DNA of 64,000 nt from JAVBSX01 sp051660685 (lineage in GTDB: Bacteria; Planctomycetota; Planctomycetia; Pirellulales; Thermoguttaceae): positions 39,902 to 103,901 of the forward strand of contig JBOFQB010000043.1 of assembly GCA_051660685.1 (NCBI GenBank), in the 5' to 3' direction. Positions 34,992-44,330 of the stretch are shown here, piece after piece (the stretch's first letter is position 1; every line of letters starts with the position of its first letter). The position numbers and the translations under genes are program-made. The notes under the pieces are model-generated. The model was not told where the DNA came from, searched no databases, and was given only the letters and a program-made list of their open reading frames with translations.

Positions 34992-35813
34992 CTAACTCCC
35001 CCCTTTTCCCAATTCTGCGGATCGTTCGGTTGCAGATGCAACCGCTTCAATGAGTGTGCTGCGCAAACCTTTCTCTTCAAGAACCCTGATTCCTGCAATT
35101 GTTGTCCCCCCCGGAGATGTGACCCGATCTTTCAAAACAGCTGGATGTTCTCCGCTTTGCAACACCATCTCGCTCGCCCCGCGAACCGTTTCAACCGCCA
35201 ATTGCAAAGCAACGGATCGAGGAAGTCCTTTCAAAACCCCGGCGTCACTTAACGCTTCAATCATCATATAAACAAAAGCAGGACCCGACCCAGATAAGCC
35301 GGTTACAACATCCATTTGCGATTCTTGAACGCGAACTGTTGACCCAACTGTCTGCAAAAGTTGTTCAACGGTTGCAACCTCTTCTTCACAAACGTCGGAA
35401 GAAGGGGTCAAACCGCAAACGCCCTTTCCAATCAAACAGGGAGTATTGGGCATAACCCGAATAACGGGTTGGTTTTCACCAACATGTTCCGTCAACGTCC
35501 GAATTGATATTCCGGCTGCAATCGAAATAAGCGTCTTCTTCGGTTGGGCCGATCCAAGAGACTTCCTCAGTTCAGGAAAAACATTTCCAACATGTTGCGG
35601 TTTGACTGCAAGAAAAACCAAATCGGACACGCTGACGACTTCGACGATTGAGCCGAGAATTCTCGCTCCTGTTTTTTGGGCAAACTTTTTCCCCGCATCT
35701 TCCGAGACATCACACGCAAAAAGCTGATCCGGTTTGAGCAGATTGCGAAGAAAACCTCCTGCAAGGGCTGTTGACATCTGCCCCGCCCCGATAAAACCAA
35801 TCGTCTTTTTCAT
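34992..35813 (-). CDS. proC: Pyrroline-5-carboxylate reductase
   Basis: About 273 residues from the ATG at 35813. The Rossmann motif GFIGAGQMSTALAGG opens the protein. VFLAVKPQ, VIRVMPNTPCLIGKG and the signature GLSGSGPAFVYMMIEALSDA plus TSPGGTTIAGI are all diagnostic of ProC. It makes proline from pyrroline-5-carboxylate with NAD(P)H. A TTG four codons upstream is a weaker alternative start. Confidence 0.96.
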   Translation of the reverse strand: MKKTIGFIGAGQMSTALAGGFLRNLLKPDQLFACDVSEDAGKKFAQKTGARILGSIVEVVSVSDLVFLAVKPQHVGNVFPELRKSLGSAQPKKTLISIAAGISIRTLTEHVGENQPVIRVMPNTPCLIGKGVCGLTPSSDVCEEEVATVEQLLQTVGSTVRVQESQMDVVTGLSGSGPAFVYMMIEALSDAGVLKGLPRSVALQLAVETVRGASEMVLQSGEHPAVLKDRVTSPGGTTIAGIRVLEEKGLRSTLIEAVASATERSAELGKGGS

Positions 35814-35827
35814 CTGCCGATCCAACT

Positions 35828-36048
35828 GTGTGTGTTGACGCGGAACAAACTTTCTCGCGTATTTTGGAGAGAAGGTAGGAGTTAGAAGGTAGAAGAAAAA
35901 ACAGGGTCAAACCAACAGGAGCAATGCAGAAAAAAAAGGAACACGATTGATTTGCGGGATGCTGTTGTCTTTCCGTATCCCCCTTCTTCCCTCCTACCTC
36001 CTCCATTCTACCTTCTCGACGCGCGATACTTGTATCGCAGCTCAACGT
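35828..36048. repeat. Purine/pyrimidine-rich repeat pair between proC and the antiporter
   Basis: Contains a degenerate REP half (near 35836-35860), AGAAGGTAGGAGTTAGAAGG, and a segment (about 35932-36028) matching 30712-30816 (CGATTGATTTGCGGGATGC, then TATCCCCCTTCTTCCCTCC). It ends with a decayed half palindrome (CGCGCGATACTTGTATCGCA) four bases from the antiporter stop. Confidence 0.75.
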
Positions 36049-36051
36049 CCA

Positions 36052-37800
36052 TTACAAAAAGATCATCGTCATGAGATAGAATAAGGGGAGCAGGAGACAA
36101 CAACTATAGATCATATAGCCGAAGAAACTGGGCATTTTAACGCCCGATTGTTCGGCAACCGCTTTGACCATAAAATTCGGACCGTTCCCGATATAGGTCA
36201 TTGCGCCTAGAAAAACGGCTCCTAAGGAGATTGCGGCAAGAAGATGGTGATCGATAAATCCGCCGTTAATCGGAATAACACTCTTGAAACGCTCCTTCAA
36301 TTCCGGGGTATTGTAATCCTCTTCTTTGTCCGGCGAAAGTGTTCGGGCTGTCTCAAAGAACACAACGTAGGTCGGGGCATTATCAAGAACCGAAGAAAGT
36401 GCTCCTGTTGCCCAGAAAAATTGATGAGAATTGGTCAATCCTATGTTCTTCCCCTCAACATTGAGAATTTGTAAAGGGGCTTGCATACAAATGAAAATGC
36501 CAAAAAACAGGGCTGCAACCTCGATAATTGCAGCAAAGGTGAAACTGTTTCCTTTCCGAACGGCGTATTGTCCCAATCCAAGCGAGATTGCAACACAAAG
36601 GAGCTGGACCGCTTCACGCAGGAAGTACCAAGGATGCCAATCTGTCCCCGGAACCGTTTTGGTCGGGTCAAGGAACATAATGCTCAGAACAACGGCGAGC
36701 AAAAGGGGCAGGTTCAGACCGAGACCGGAAATTCGAAGGGGTTGCACCTCACGACTATCCTGAGCAACATCCTTTTTAGTTTCATGCGGATAAAAGTAAA
36801 ATGTATCCCAAAGGAAGTAGACCGCAATCAAAATACAGTTCATAAACGCCCATTCTTTCCAAAGTCCAAATGTCCAAAGGAAAGGAACACCCCGGAGATA
36901 ACCGAGGAAAAGCGGGGGATCGCCGATTGGGAGCAAGCAACCGCCGCAATTACAAACGCAGAAAATGAAGAAGACAATCGTGTGAACCTTGTACTTGCGT
37001 TGTTTGTTGGTGTCAAGCAACAAACGAATCAGCAACATCGCGGCCCCTGTTGTGCCGACAAAACTGGCGAGAATCGCCCCCAAAAACAGAATCGCCGCAT
37101 TCGTTGCCGGTTTCGCTTTCAAATCCCCTTCAATTCGGATTCCGCCCGCAATCGTGTAGAGCGAAAACAGCAAAATGATAAAAGGGATAAATTCACTGAC
37201 AATTGCGTTGATAAAAATAGCAGAAACAACGGCAAAACTCCCTTGAACAGCCGGATCAATGATTTTATGTGTCGGCCAATGTAGGGCAACCGGGAAGTTG
37301 CAGACAAAAAAGTAATAGGCGAGAGTGAGCAAACCGAGTGAAGCAGCGACGAGGAACCGATTGCGGTTGGACTCCCACCAATGTTCCGTTGCCGGAATAA
37401 GTGGTAAAACTGCTATACAAAGAAGAAGTGCGGCAAAAGGGATAATCATCCAATACGGCGGTTTGGCATGATGTTCAGCACCCTGTTCCGCCGATCCCGT
37501 ATGACCCGGTTGTGCTGAATGAGCATCTGTTTCGCCCGCTTCTCCATGTTCGGCTTCTTTCGCTCTCTCACCATGTTCCGCACTCTTTTCGGTTCCATGA
37601 TCTGCACTGTGTGAATCAACACTGTGTGAATTCGCTTCTTCCGTCCATTTTTGCGGCAATTTTGCGGCAACGAGACCGACATAACCGAGTAAGAGGAGAA
37701 CGAGCGCAATAACGGCAAGTCGCAGTCCGGCACTTGAGGTTGCTGACACTTCATGTCCGTGTCCATGTCCGTTTTCGTGTTTTTCGACGTGAGCTGACAT
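36052..37800 (-). CDS. NhaD-type Na+/H+ antiporter with a His-rich N-terminal region
   Basis: A 582-residue membrane protein of the ion-transporter superfamily. Features that resemble NhaD include GGCLLPIGDPPLFLGYLRG and TGALSSVLDNAPTYVVFFET, plus about a dozen membrane segments. A first helix at about 25-46 is followed by a His/Glu/Ala-rich extracytoplasmic stretch (about 58-112, with motifs such as SADHGTEKSAEHGERAKEAE). The cytoplasmic tip also carries NGHGHGHE. This N-terminal extension is absent in typical NhaD and may bind metal or sense pH; that is inference. The coding strand upstream of the start is C-rich. Confidence 0.85.
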   Translation of the reverse strand: MSAHVEKHENGHGHGHEVSATSSAGLRLAVIALVLLLLGYVGLVAAKLPQKWTEEANSHSVDSHSADHGTEKSAEHGERAKEAEHGEAGETDAHSAQPGHTGSAEQGAEHHAKPPYWMIIPFAALLLCIAVLPLIPATEHWWESNRNRFLVAASLGLLTLAYYFFVCNFPVALHWPTHKIIDPAVQGSFAVVSAIFINAIVSEFIPFIILLFSLYTIAGGIRIEGDLKAKPATNAAILFLGAILASFVGTTGAAMLLIRLLLDTNKQRKYKVHTIVFFIFCVCNCGGCLLPIGDPPLFLGYLRGVPFLWTFGLWKEWAFMNCILIAVYFLWDTFYFYPHETKKDVAQDSREVQPLRISGLGLNLPLLLAVVLSIMFLDPTKTVPGTDWHPWYFLREAVQLLCVAISLGLGQYAVRKGNSFTFAAIIEVAALFFGIFICMQAPLQILNVEGKNIGLTNSHQFFWATGALSSVLDNAPTYVVFFETARTLSPDKEEDYNTPELKERFKSVIPINGGFIDHHLLAAISLGAVFLGAMTYIGNGPNFMVKAVAEQSGVKMPSFFGYMIYSCCLLLPLFYLMTMIFL

Positions 37801-37918
37801 TTTTTAGAAGTTAGAAGGTAGGAATGAGGGGATAGATATAGGGAATGGGGACGTTTTGCGACGTTCGCCGAAAATTTTATACCCGTTTTTGTGAAAACTT
37901 TGTCAGTTCTCGGCATGA

Positions 37919-37982
37919 TTTTTGGTGCTTCTCGTGCTTTTTGTGGTAAAACCAACCACTAAAAACACGAAAGACACGAAAA
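37919..37982. terminator. Long AT-rich hairpin downstream of secDF
   Basis: TCGTGCTTTTTGTGGT and ACCACTAAAAACACGA, CACGAAAA form an imperfect stem ending about 20 bp beyond the secDF stop. It is the relative of 4725-4789. The terminator role is inferred from position. Confidence 0.5.
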
Positions 37983-38002
37983 TTCAGACCTGTTGTCACT
38001 GT

Positions 38003-41000
38003 CTATTTTTTCTGTTCCATCTTGGTTTGAACGCCGACCAACCAATACAGGATCGGGGACGCAATGTAAATGGAGCTGTATGTTCCGACAACGATTCCCA
38101 TTAACATGGTAAAGGCGAACGCATGAATTCCCTGACCGCCGAAGAAGTAGAGAACTGCAACGACGAACAAGGTCGAGAGAGAAGTCAAAACAGTTCGGGA
38201 GAGTGTCTGATTGATACTCGTGTTAATCAACGATTCCGTCAGGATCGGCGATTTTCCGCGCACTTCACGAATTCGGTCAAACAGAATAATCGTGTCGTTC
38301 AGGGAGTACCCAATAATTGCGAGAAACGCTGCAACAACAGGTAAACTGACCTTGAATTCATAGACCCCGGCAAAACCGAGCAAAGGTGCTAACCAAGCAC
38401 TGATTGCAATGCAACCAAGTGTTATGATAATGTCGTGAATCAGGGCAATAACGGCGGAAAGACCGAATACAAGACGTTGGAATCGGAACCAGATGTAACC
38501 GATGATACAGATGAAGCTCGCAAAAATAGCGAGGATCGCCTGAATTTGTGACTGTTGTGCAACCGCCCCGCCAATTGTGTTGGATGAGGGTAAAAACGGT
38601 TCATGTGCTGCATCAACGGCGACGTTCAGGAAGATTTCGGCATCCTTTTGCGGGGCAAAAAGGGTGATGTTCCAACGACTCACCATATCGCCGACTCCAT
38701 CCCAATGACTTTTTGGCATTCCCGGTTCAGACGCAATCGTCCGAATCGGCTCAATCACAAAGTCAAACGCCTCTTTTGCTTTTCCGTCCTGAATCATCTG
38801 CTGCATGTAAGCATCCAGTTTTGACCGCAAATCAAGCTCCTTCATTGCCGGTTCCGTCAGCAATCGGGCAACCGTCTTTTCCGCAAGAATCGGATTCGTA
38901 ACGGGAGATTCCGTCGATTCGCTGGAACCGGTCAAATCAGAAGCCGGATTACTCAACGTCGTACTCCCGGATGCTGCACGAGATGCTTCTTCGTCGATCT
39001 CATATCGAATCGAGTTGTACACCAATTTGTCACTAAACTGATCTTTGAGAGTCTGAACAACAAACTTCAGGTTATCATCAGGATTGGCCCGATATTCCGG
39101 TTTGATCGAGGTGTTGACAATAAAGTGCGTATTTTTCTGCGACACAACATCAATCACTTCTTCTTGCACCTTAGCAGCGGGCATGTCGAGCTGGACATTA
39201 CTGACTGAAAGGTCGGGGAGAATTTTCCCGAGTTTGTTCCGAATTTCCTCAATTTCCTGCGATTCTTTGAAAACGACTTCGGCTGAAACACCGCCAACGA
39301 AATCAATGTCAAGGAGACCTTTTCCGCGAAAGGCGGTTGCGCCAAGACTAATGATAATCAAGGCAATCGAGAGAACCGCGCAGAACCGCTTCTTTCCGAG
39401 GAAGTCAAAGTTCGGCTTGCTGAAAATTCGAGTCATGTTGAGCGTTTTGATCCAACCGCGACGTTCAAGCACGTCGAAAATGGTTCGACAGCAGTAAATC
39501 GCAGTAAACATACTGAACGTGACACCCAAGATGAGGGTAACGGCGAACCCCTTGATCTGTTCATTACCAAACCAATAAAGGATAAAACCGGACACCAACG
39601 TCGTCAGGTTCGAGTCTATAATCGCCGAGAACGCCCGGTCAAACCCGTTGCGAATCGACATTCGGAGTGAAACTCCATTAGAGAGTTCTTCACGAATACG
39701 TTCAAAAATGAGGATGTTAGCGTCAACCGCCATACCAAGTGTCAAGAGCAAACCGGCAAGACCTGGAAGTGTAAATGCGGCTCTTAGCGCGAGCATGACC
39801 CCCATAATCATAAAGAGGTTCATAATGACCGCAAAACAGGCGACGAGACCGGCAATTCGGTAATAGAGGACCATAAAAGCGAGGACGAGAATACCGCCCA
39901 AGACGATTGAGTACATCCCCTTGTTGATCGTATCTTCCCCTAATGTTGCGCCCGTCAACAATCGGCTGACGGGTTCCCGACTCAAATCAGCGGGCAAACT
40001 CCCCGCATTCATCACATTCATCAGGTGTTCAATCTCCTGCATGAGTGCTTGTCGCTCTGCTGCTGTATTGCGTTGACCAAATGTGATGATACCCCGGTCA
40101 CTAATCGCCGATTCAAGTCTCGGTGCTGAATAAAGTTGACCGTTCATAATGATACCAAGACGGCGGACCCGATTCGGTTGAACGGGATCAACTTTGTTTT
40201 CATTCGTCAACGCATAAAAACGGCGTGCCCCGCTTGGATGAAGCGTGAAACCCAAACCCGGTTGTTGGTTGCGATCCGGTTCTTCACGGACCCCTTTGAT
40301 GTCTTTTCCAAGAACATTGTACTTGTCAACCAAAACCAGAACCTCAAGGTATTCCCCCCTTGTTCGGGTAATGATTTCCGTATCCCGTTCAAAGGACGAA
40401 CGCTCAGAATCGGAAACCGGGACCCAAAAGGCCCGACGTATCTGTTTTCCCTCAATCGTGTCGTAGATGATCGTCCCAAACTCATTCTCAGCCCGGTCAA
40501 TGATCGCCTTATCCATGTCAAACTGACGAGATGCCAGAATACGGAATTCAAGCGCGCCTGATTCGCTAATAACCCGTTGAATTCTCGCAACTTCAGCATC
40601 TTCTGCAGCCGGAATGATGATTTTGACCTGATTGGTTCCCAGTTTCGTGATCGAAATTTCCCGAACACCGCCCGGATTGATTCGCATTCCCAACGCCTTG
40701 GTCAACTGCTCCATGTCAAAACCCTGTTCGGTGTTCTCATTAGCAGGAGCACCGACCTCGGTTTGGTCAACCATTTTTCCGTGAACATCGTAGACGAGAA
40801 TAACTCCGCCCCGCAAATCGATACCAAGCGTCAAACGGCTCCAACCGAGATAGGTTGCGGCGACACTGCCGAAAAAGCAGACCAGAAGAATGAATATCCG
40901 CATGTTGTGATCGGGCATTCTCCACTTTTTCGAGCACGAATTGGCAACCAGAATGGAACCAACGACGACTAGAAAGAAGACGAACAGGGTTGTGAACCCG

Positions 41001-41419
41001 CTCTCTTTCCAGTTGAAAGGGACTTTCTCAACGGTAATCGGGACCAAATCGACTTTCGATAATTCACCTTCTGCCGATTCCTGCGTCGGTTCATCCAACA
41101 AAAGTGTTTCTGAGGTAATGACTTCGGGCAAAGTTTCCTGAATGACTTCGGCAACCGGCTCTGAAACGACTTCTGCAATCGGCTCTGAAATGACTTCGGC
41201 AACCGGCTCTGAAACAACTTCGGCAACCGGCTCTGAAACAACTTCTGCAATCGGCTCTGAAATAACTTCTGCAATCGGCTCTGAAATGACCGTTGTTGTC
41301 GATTCCGCCGTCTCCTGAGCAAACAGGGGCAAACCGTTGAGGGAGAGGGTGCAGAGGAACAGGGCGAGTGTAAGCCCGGCGAAAACGGGACGCATTGAAA
41401 GTTTGTGGAGAAAACTCAT
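38003..41419 (-). CDS. secDF: Fused protein translocase SecDF
   Basis: A 1138-residue SecD-SecF fusion. A signal/membrane segment at 1-35 is followed by a tandem SEPxAEV repeat (45-93) and a membrane helix. The SecD part has GWSRLTLGIDLRGGVILVYD and a periplasmic P1-like domain, then six-helix modules with GLAGLLLTLGMAVDANILIF. The SecF part begins near DFLGKKRF, has FRGKGLLDIDFVGGVSAEVV, and ends FLAIIGYSLNDTIILFDRIR plus further helices. SecDF uses the proton or sodium gradient to pull proteins through SecYEG. yajC lies 158 bp upstream on the same strand, the standard yajC-secD-secF order. The ATG at 41419 is preferred over an upstream in-frame start in repeat DNA. Confidence 0.95.
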   Translation of the reverse strand: MSFLHKLSMRPVFAGLTLALFLCTLSLNGLPLFAQETAESTTTVISEPIAEVISEPIAEVVSEPVAEVVSEPVAEVISEPIAEVVSEPVAEVIQETLPEVITSETLLLDEPTQESAEGELSKVDLVPITVEKVPFNWKESGFTTLFVFFLVVVGSILVANSCSKKWRMPDHNMRIFILLVCFFGSVAATYLGWSRLTLGIDLRGGVILVYDVHGKMVDQTEVGAPANENTEQGFDMEQLTKALGMRINPGGVREISITKLGTNQVKIIIPAAEDAEVARIQRVISESGALEFRILASRQFDMDKAIIDRAENEFGTIIYDTIEGKQIRRAFWVPVSDSERSSFERDTEIITRTRGEYLEVLVLVDKYNVLGKDIKGVREEPDRNQQPGLGFTLHPSGARRFYALTNENKVDPVQPNRVRRLGIIMNGQLYSAPRLESAISDRGIITFGQRNTAAERQALMQEIEHLMNVMNAGSLPADLSREPVSRLLTGATLGEDTINKGMYSIVLGGILVLAFMVLYYRIAGLVACFAVIMNLFMIMGVMLALRAAFTLPGLAGLLLTLGMAVDANILIFERIREELSNGVSLRMSIRNGFDRAFSAIIDSNLTTLVSGFILYWFGNEQIKGFAVTLILGVTFSMFTAIYCCRTIFDVLERRGWIKTLNMTRIFSKPNFDFLGKKRFCAVLSIALIIISLGATAFRGKGLLDIDFVGGVSAEVVFKESQEIEEIRNKLGKILPDLSVSNVQLDMPAAKVQEEVIDVVSQKNTHFIVNTSIKPEYRANPDDNLKFVVQTLKDQFSDKLVYNSIRYEIDEEASRAASGSTTLSNPASDLTGSSESTESPVTNPILAEKTVARLLTEPAMKELDLRSKLDAYMQQMIQDGKAKEAFDFVIEPIRTIASEPGMPKSHWDGVGDMVSRWNITLFAPQKDAEIFLNVAVDAAHEPFLPSSNTIGGAVAQQSQIQAILAIFASFICIIGYIWFRFQRLVFGLSAVIALIHDIIITLGCIAISAWLAPLLGFAGVYEFKVSLPVVAAFLAIIGYSLNDTIILFDRIREVRGKSPILTESLINTSINQTLSRTVLTSLSTLFVVAVLYFFGGQGIHAFAFTMLMGIVVGTYSSIYIASPILYWLVGVQTKMEQKK
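41141..41287 (-). repeat. 24-bp coding tandem repeat in secDF (SEPxAEV octapeptides)
   Basis: Six near-identical 24-bp units plus a decayed seventh encode ISEPIAEV/VSEPVAEV octapeptides. Only Ile/Val alternation separates units, so the array looks recently expanded by slippage. Confidence 0.9.
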
Positions 41420-41463
41420 CGTTTCAATAGGCTCCAATGTTGATGAGGGGAATAAAGAGCATG

Positions 41464-41575
41464 TTTTATACTTTGCGTGGTCAATAAACAACAGTTTTTT
41501 CTGCTTGACTCTGCGAGAAAAGCGGGAGTTTGCAAAGCGAATGAACTTTTAACATATTGGCAACGTGCCGTATTG
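41464..41575. repeat. ~110-bp repeat between yajC and secDF (copy 2)
   Basis: Matches 33765-33875: TTTTATACTTTGCGTGGTC, CTGCGAGAAAAGC, GTTTGCAAAGCG, AACATATTGGCAAC. It ends three bases before the yajC stop and fills most of the gap to the secDF start. Confidence 0.75.
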
Positions 41576-41577
41576 TG

Positions 41578-41931
41578 TTAGTTTGCACTTGAGTCAGGAT
41601 CGGACAGAACGGCTGAAACCGCACTCAAGAGAAAACGCATTTTTGTATTGTTGGAATCATCGACCTTGAGAATGACCTCTTTTTTTTCCAGATCGACGGA
41701 ATGAACGACGCCGACGATACCCCCGACGGTGTATACTTTGTCGTTCTTTTTCAACGCGCTAATCATTTTTCGACGTCGATCCTCTTCACGTTGTTGAGGA
41801 CGAATCATAAAAAACCAGAAAATAATGAGGATAGGACCGATCATGAGAATGAGACTCATGAAAGGTGATGAACCTCCTTCACTCGGTGTTTGCGCGAAAG
41901 GGAGCAACGTCAAAATAGGTAAATTGCACAT
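41578..41931 (-). CDS. yajC: Preprotein translocase subunit YajC
   Basis: About 117 residues with a single membrane helix (LILMIGPILIIFWFFMI) followed by the YajC signature RPQQREEDRRRKMISALKKN and the small domain KVYTVGGIVGVVHSVD. YajC associates with SecDF. An in-frame GTG at 41967 would add 12 residues; I chose the ATG. The gene order yajC then secDF on the minus strand supports the call. Confidence 0.93.
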   Translation of the reverse strand: MCNLPILTLLPFAQTPSEGGSSPFMSLILMIGPILIIFWFFMIRPQQREEDRRRKMISALKKNDKVYTVGGIVGVVHSVDLEKKEVILKVDDSNNTKMRFLLSAVSAVLSDPDSSAN

Positions 41932-42100
41932 TCTGGTGTTTGTGGTGAACAAGTGCCGTTTGTACACAAAAAACCTTTGTCTACAAAAAAAGTAAACCTA
42001 GAGAGCGGTATCATACTCACAATTTCAATTCCCGACAAGGGCTTCCATTGAAAAACCAGTCAGCTATACCCCAAACGTGTACAAAATGGACATTTTGTCG

Positions 42101-42237
42101 GAACGCAGGCATCCTGCCTGCATCAAGAAAAAAATGTGCGGGCAGGATGCCCGCGTTCCAATCGGAAAACAAACCCTTTCTAACCGTTTGCAGTATAATC
42201 ATTACGCGCGATACGTTGTATCGCGGCTAAACGGCTA
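42101..42237. repeat. Hairpin repeat (copy 2) followed by a half REP palindrome
   Basis: 42101-42193 is the inverse of 27893-27988: GAACGCAGGCATCCTGCCTG, A-rich loop, GCGGGCAGGATGCCCGCG, then GGAAAACAAACCCTTTCTAA. A half palindrome (42203-42235, GCGATACGTTGTATCGCGG and CTAAACGG) follows. Confidence 0.85.
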
Positions 42238-42264
42238 TTTTTATCCTATCCCCTAATCCAAGCC

Positions 42265-44088
42265 TCACTCAATCGCATTTGCGGGGCAAAGGTTCTTGCA
42301 CATTTCACAACCGGCACAAAGAAGTTGTGCAACACGGATTTGGTCCCCTTCTTTTTCCAGACCGGGACAACCGAGTTTAAGGCAGAGCTTGCACTTTTTA
42401 CATCGGCTGGAATCAACCTGAAGGGGCGGACCAATTGGTTTGCGGACATGGAGCGGGCAAGGGGACTTCGAGACAATCAACCAGGGTTCGTCCGAGTCAA
42501 TCGCCTCTTTCAAGACTTTTGTCGTCTCTTTGACATTTCTCGGGTCAACAACAACCCTGTTTTTGATTCCAACCGCTTTGCCAATCTCCTCAATCGAGAC
42601 CGCCGACGTCTCTTCGTCCATTAACGTCCGACCGGACCCCGGATTCTCCTGATGTCCCGTCATTGCCGTAATCCGGTTGTCAACCACAATAATCGTCGCA
42701 CTCCCCTTATTGTACGCAATGTCAAGCAATCCGGTTATGCCGGAATGAAAAAAGGTGGAATCGCCGACAATGCCGACAACTTTTTTCGGGTTTTTGGCTC
42801 GTTCCATTCCATGTGCCAATGAAATACCCCCGCCCATACAAAGAATCGTATCCAATCGGGATAAGGGCGGAAAAACGCCTAAACTATAACAGCCAATATC
42901 TCCCGTCACAACAACGTCAAACCGACCGAGAGCGTAAAAGATTCCACGATGAGGGCAACCGGGACAAAGAACGGGGGAACGACCGGGAAGTTGCGGCATT
43001 TCGGCAGTCCTCGCCGTTTGTCGGTCGCAACCAACCGATTCCGTCGCAGACGGACAACCCGTTTGACCTTGCGATTGACTTTTTGATTGATTCAGATTTC
43101 CTATTTTGCCCAATTGCTCCAATTTTTGGCGGACAACGTGCAGAATTTCGGGATTCAGTTCGCCAATGTTCGGAACAATTTCTTTTCCAAGACAGGGAAT
43201 ACCGAGAGCGCGGACCTGTTCTTCAACGAAATCTTCCAGTTCCTCGACAATGAGCAAGGTTTTGACCTCTTTTGCGAACGAACGGATCAAGTCTTCAGGT
43301 AAGGGGAAGGACCAACCGAGTTTAAGGACAGAAACGTCGGGAAAGGCCTCTTTAACATATTGGTAAGCGATACTTGAGGTGATGATTCCAACCGATTTGT
43401 CCCCCCATTCAATCCGGTTAATCGGACAGTTAGACGCTTCTTTCTGCATCTCGGCGAGACGTTCTTCGAGACGAACCCGCATAGGTCGCGCCCAAGCGGG
43501 AATCGGCACAAATTTCGGCGGGTCTTTAACGAATCCAACAGGTTGGGGGGCGGGGGTCCGATCCTGTTCTTCGACGAGACCGCGAGAATGACTGATTCGG
43601 GTTGTACTTCGGAGAATGACGGGGGTCTGAAATTTTTCGGAGAGGTCCAGACCGAATTTGACGAATTCTTTGGCTTCTTCGGAATCAGAAGGTTCCAGAA
43701 CGGGCACTTTGGCGAATTTGGCGAAGACCCGAGTGTCCTGTTCATTCTGTGAGGAGTGCATTCCCGGATCATCGGCAACAATTGCGAGAAACCCCCCAAC
43801 TGTCCCGATGTACGCAAGCGTCATCAACGGGTCCGCTGCAACGTTCAGCCCCACATGTTTCATGGTTGTGATGCTTCTTGCACCTGCGAGAGCAGCTCCT
43901 GCTGCGACCTCGAACCCGACTTTTTCGTTAGGAGACCATTCACAAAAGATGTCTTTTTTGTATTTCAGGGCAACATTTTCAAGGATTTCGGTTGAGGGGG
44001 TCCCGGGATACCCGGCTGCAAGGGTCACTCCGGCTTCCCAAACACCTCGTGCAATCGCCTCATTTCCCGACAATAAAGATTTCGTCAT
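42265..44088 (-). CDS. iorA: Indolepyruvate:ferredoxin oxidoreductase alpha subunit
   Basis: About 607 residues from the ATG at 44088 (upstream GAAGAGAGA). The pyrimidine-binding half opens with LSGNEAIARGVWEAGVTLAA and AGYPGTPSTEI (25-35). The TPP-binding half has LCPGCPHRGIFYALG, TGDIGCYSLG and VGIVGDSTFFHSGITGLLD. The C-terminus carries two 4Fe-4S motifs (CKKCKLCLKLGCPG and CAGCEMCKNLCPA). The enzyme oxidatively decarboxylates aryl-pyruvates to acyl-CoA with reduced ferredoxin, typical of anaerobic amino-acid metabolism. iorB normally follows iorA but is absent here: yajC is the next downstream gene. Confidence 0.93.
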   Translation of the reverse strand: MTKSLLSGNEAIARGVWEAGVTLAAGYPGTPSTEILENVALKYKKDIFCEWSPNEKVGFEVAAGAALAGARSITTMKHVGLNVAADPLMTLAYIGTVGGFLAIVADDPGMHSSQNEQDTRVFAKFAKVPVLEPSDSEEAKEFVKFGLDLSEKFQTPVILRSTTRISHSRGLVEEQDRTPAPQPVGFVKDPPKFVPIPAWARPMRVRLEERLAEMQKEASNCPINRIEWGDKSVGIITSSIAYQYVKEAFPDVSVLKLGWSFPLPEDLIRSFAKEVKTLLIVEELEDFVEEQVRALGIPCLGKEIVPNIGELNPEILHVVRQKLEQLGKIGNLNQSKSQSQGQTGCPSATESVGCDRQTARTAEMPQLPGRSPVLCPGCPHRGIFYALGRFDVVVTGDIGCYSLGVFPPLSRLDTILCMGGGISLAHGMERAKNPKKVVGIVGDSTFFHSGITGLLDIAYNKGSATIIVVDNRITAMTGHQENPGSGRTLMDEETSAVSIEEIGKAVGIKNRVVVDPRNVKETTKVLKEAIDSDEPWLIVSKSPCPLHVRKPIGPPLQVDSSRCKKCKLCLKLGCPGLEKEGDQIRVAQLLCAGCEMCKNLCPANAIE

Positions 44089-44221
44089 ATCAGTCTCTCT
44101 TCTTGATGCAATACAAAAAGCCAAAAAAGCAAACAGGTGTATTTTACCGACTGATCGTGAACACGACAAGGTCCTGCAAAGGGACAATAACGGTTCGAGC
44201 GAGATACCGTGAAAAAAAACC

Positions 44222-44296
44222 GTTGAGCCGCGATACACCGTATCGCGCGTACAGAGAATTCAATACGCGCGGAACGTTGTTCCTCGGCTAAACGAC
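44222..44296. repeat. REP-like palindrome (inverted copy)
   Basis: GTTGAGCCGCGATACACCG...ATCGCGCGTAC, spacer, then TACGCGCGGAACGTTGTTCC and TCGGCTAAAC. This is the reverse orientation of 206-277. Confidence 0.9.
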
Positions 44297-44330
44297 CATC
44301 TTGCAGCGGACGACGGAAAAAAGTAGAATA

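Noticed and set aside
36481..37284. 267-codon plus-strand frame
   Set aside because: Antisense to the antiporter gene; Lys/Asn/Arg-rich composition and no domain.
41141..41287. Regular 24-bp repeats as CRISPR
   Set aside because: Units are contiguous without spacers, in frame inside secDF, and encode an octapeptide.
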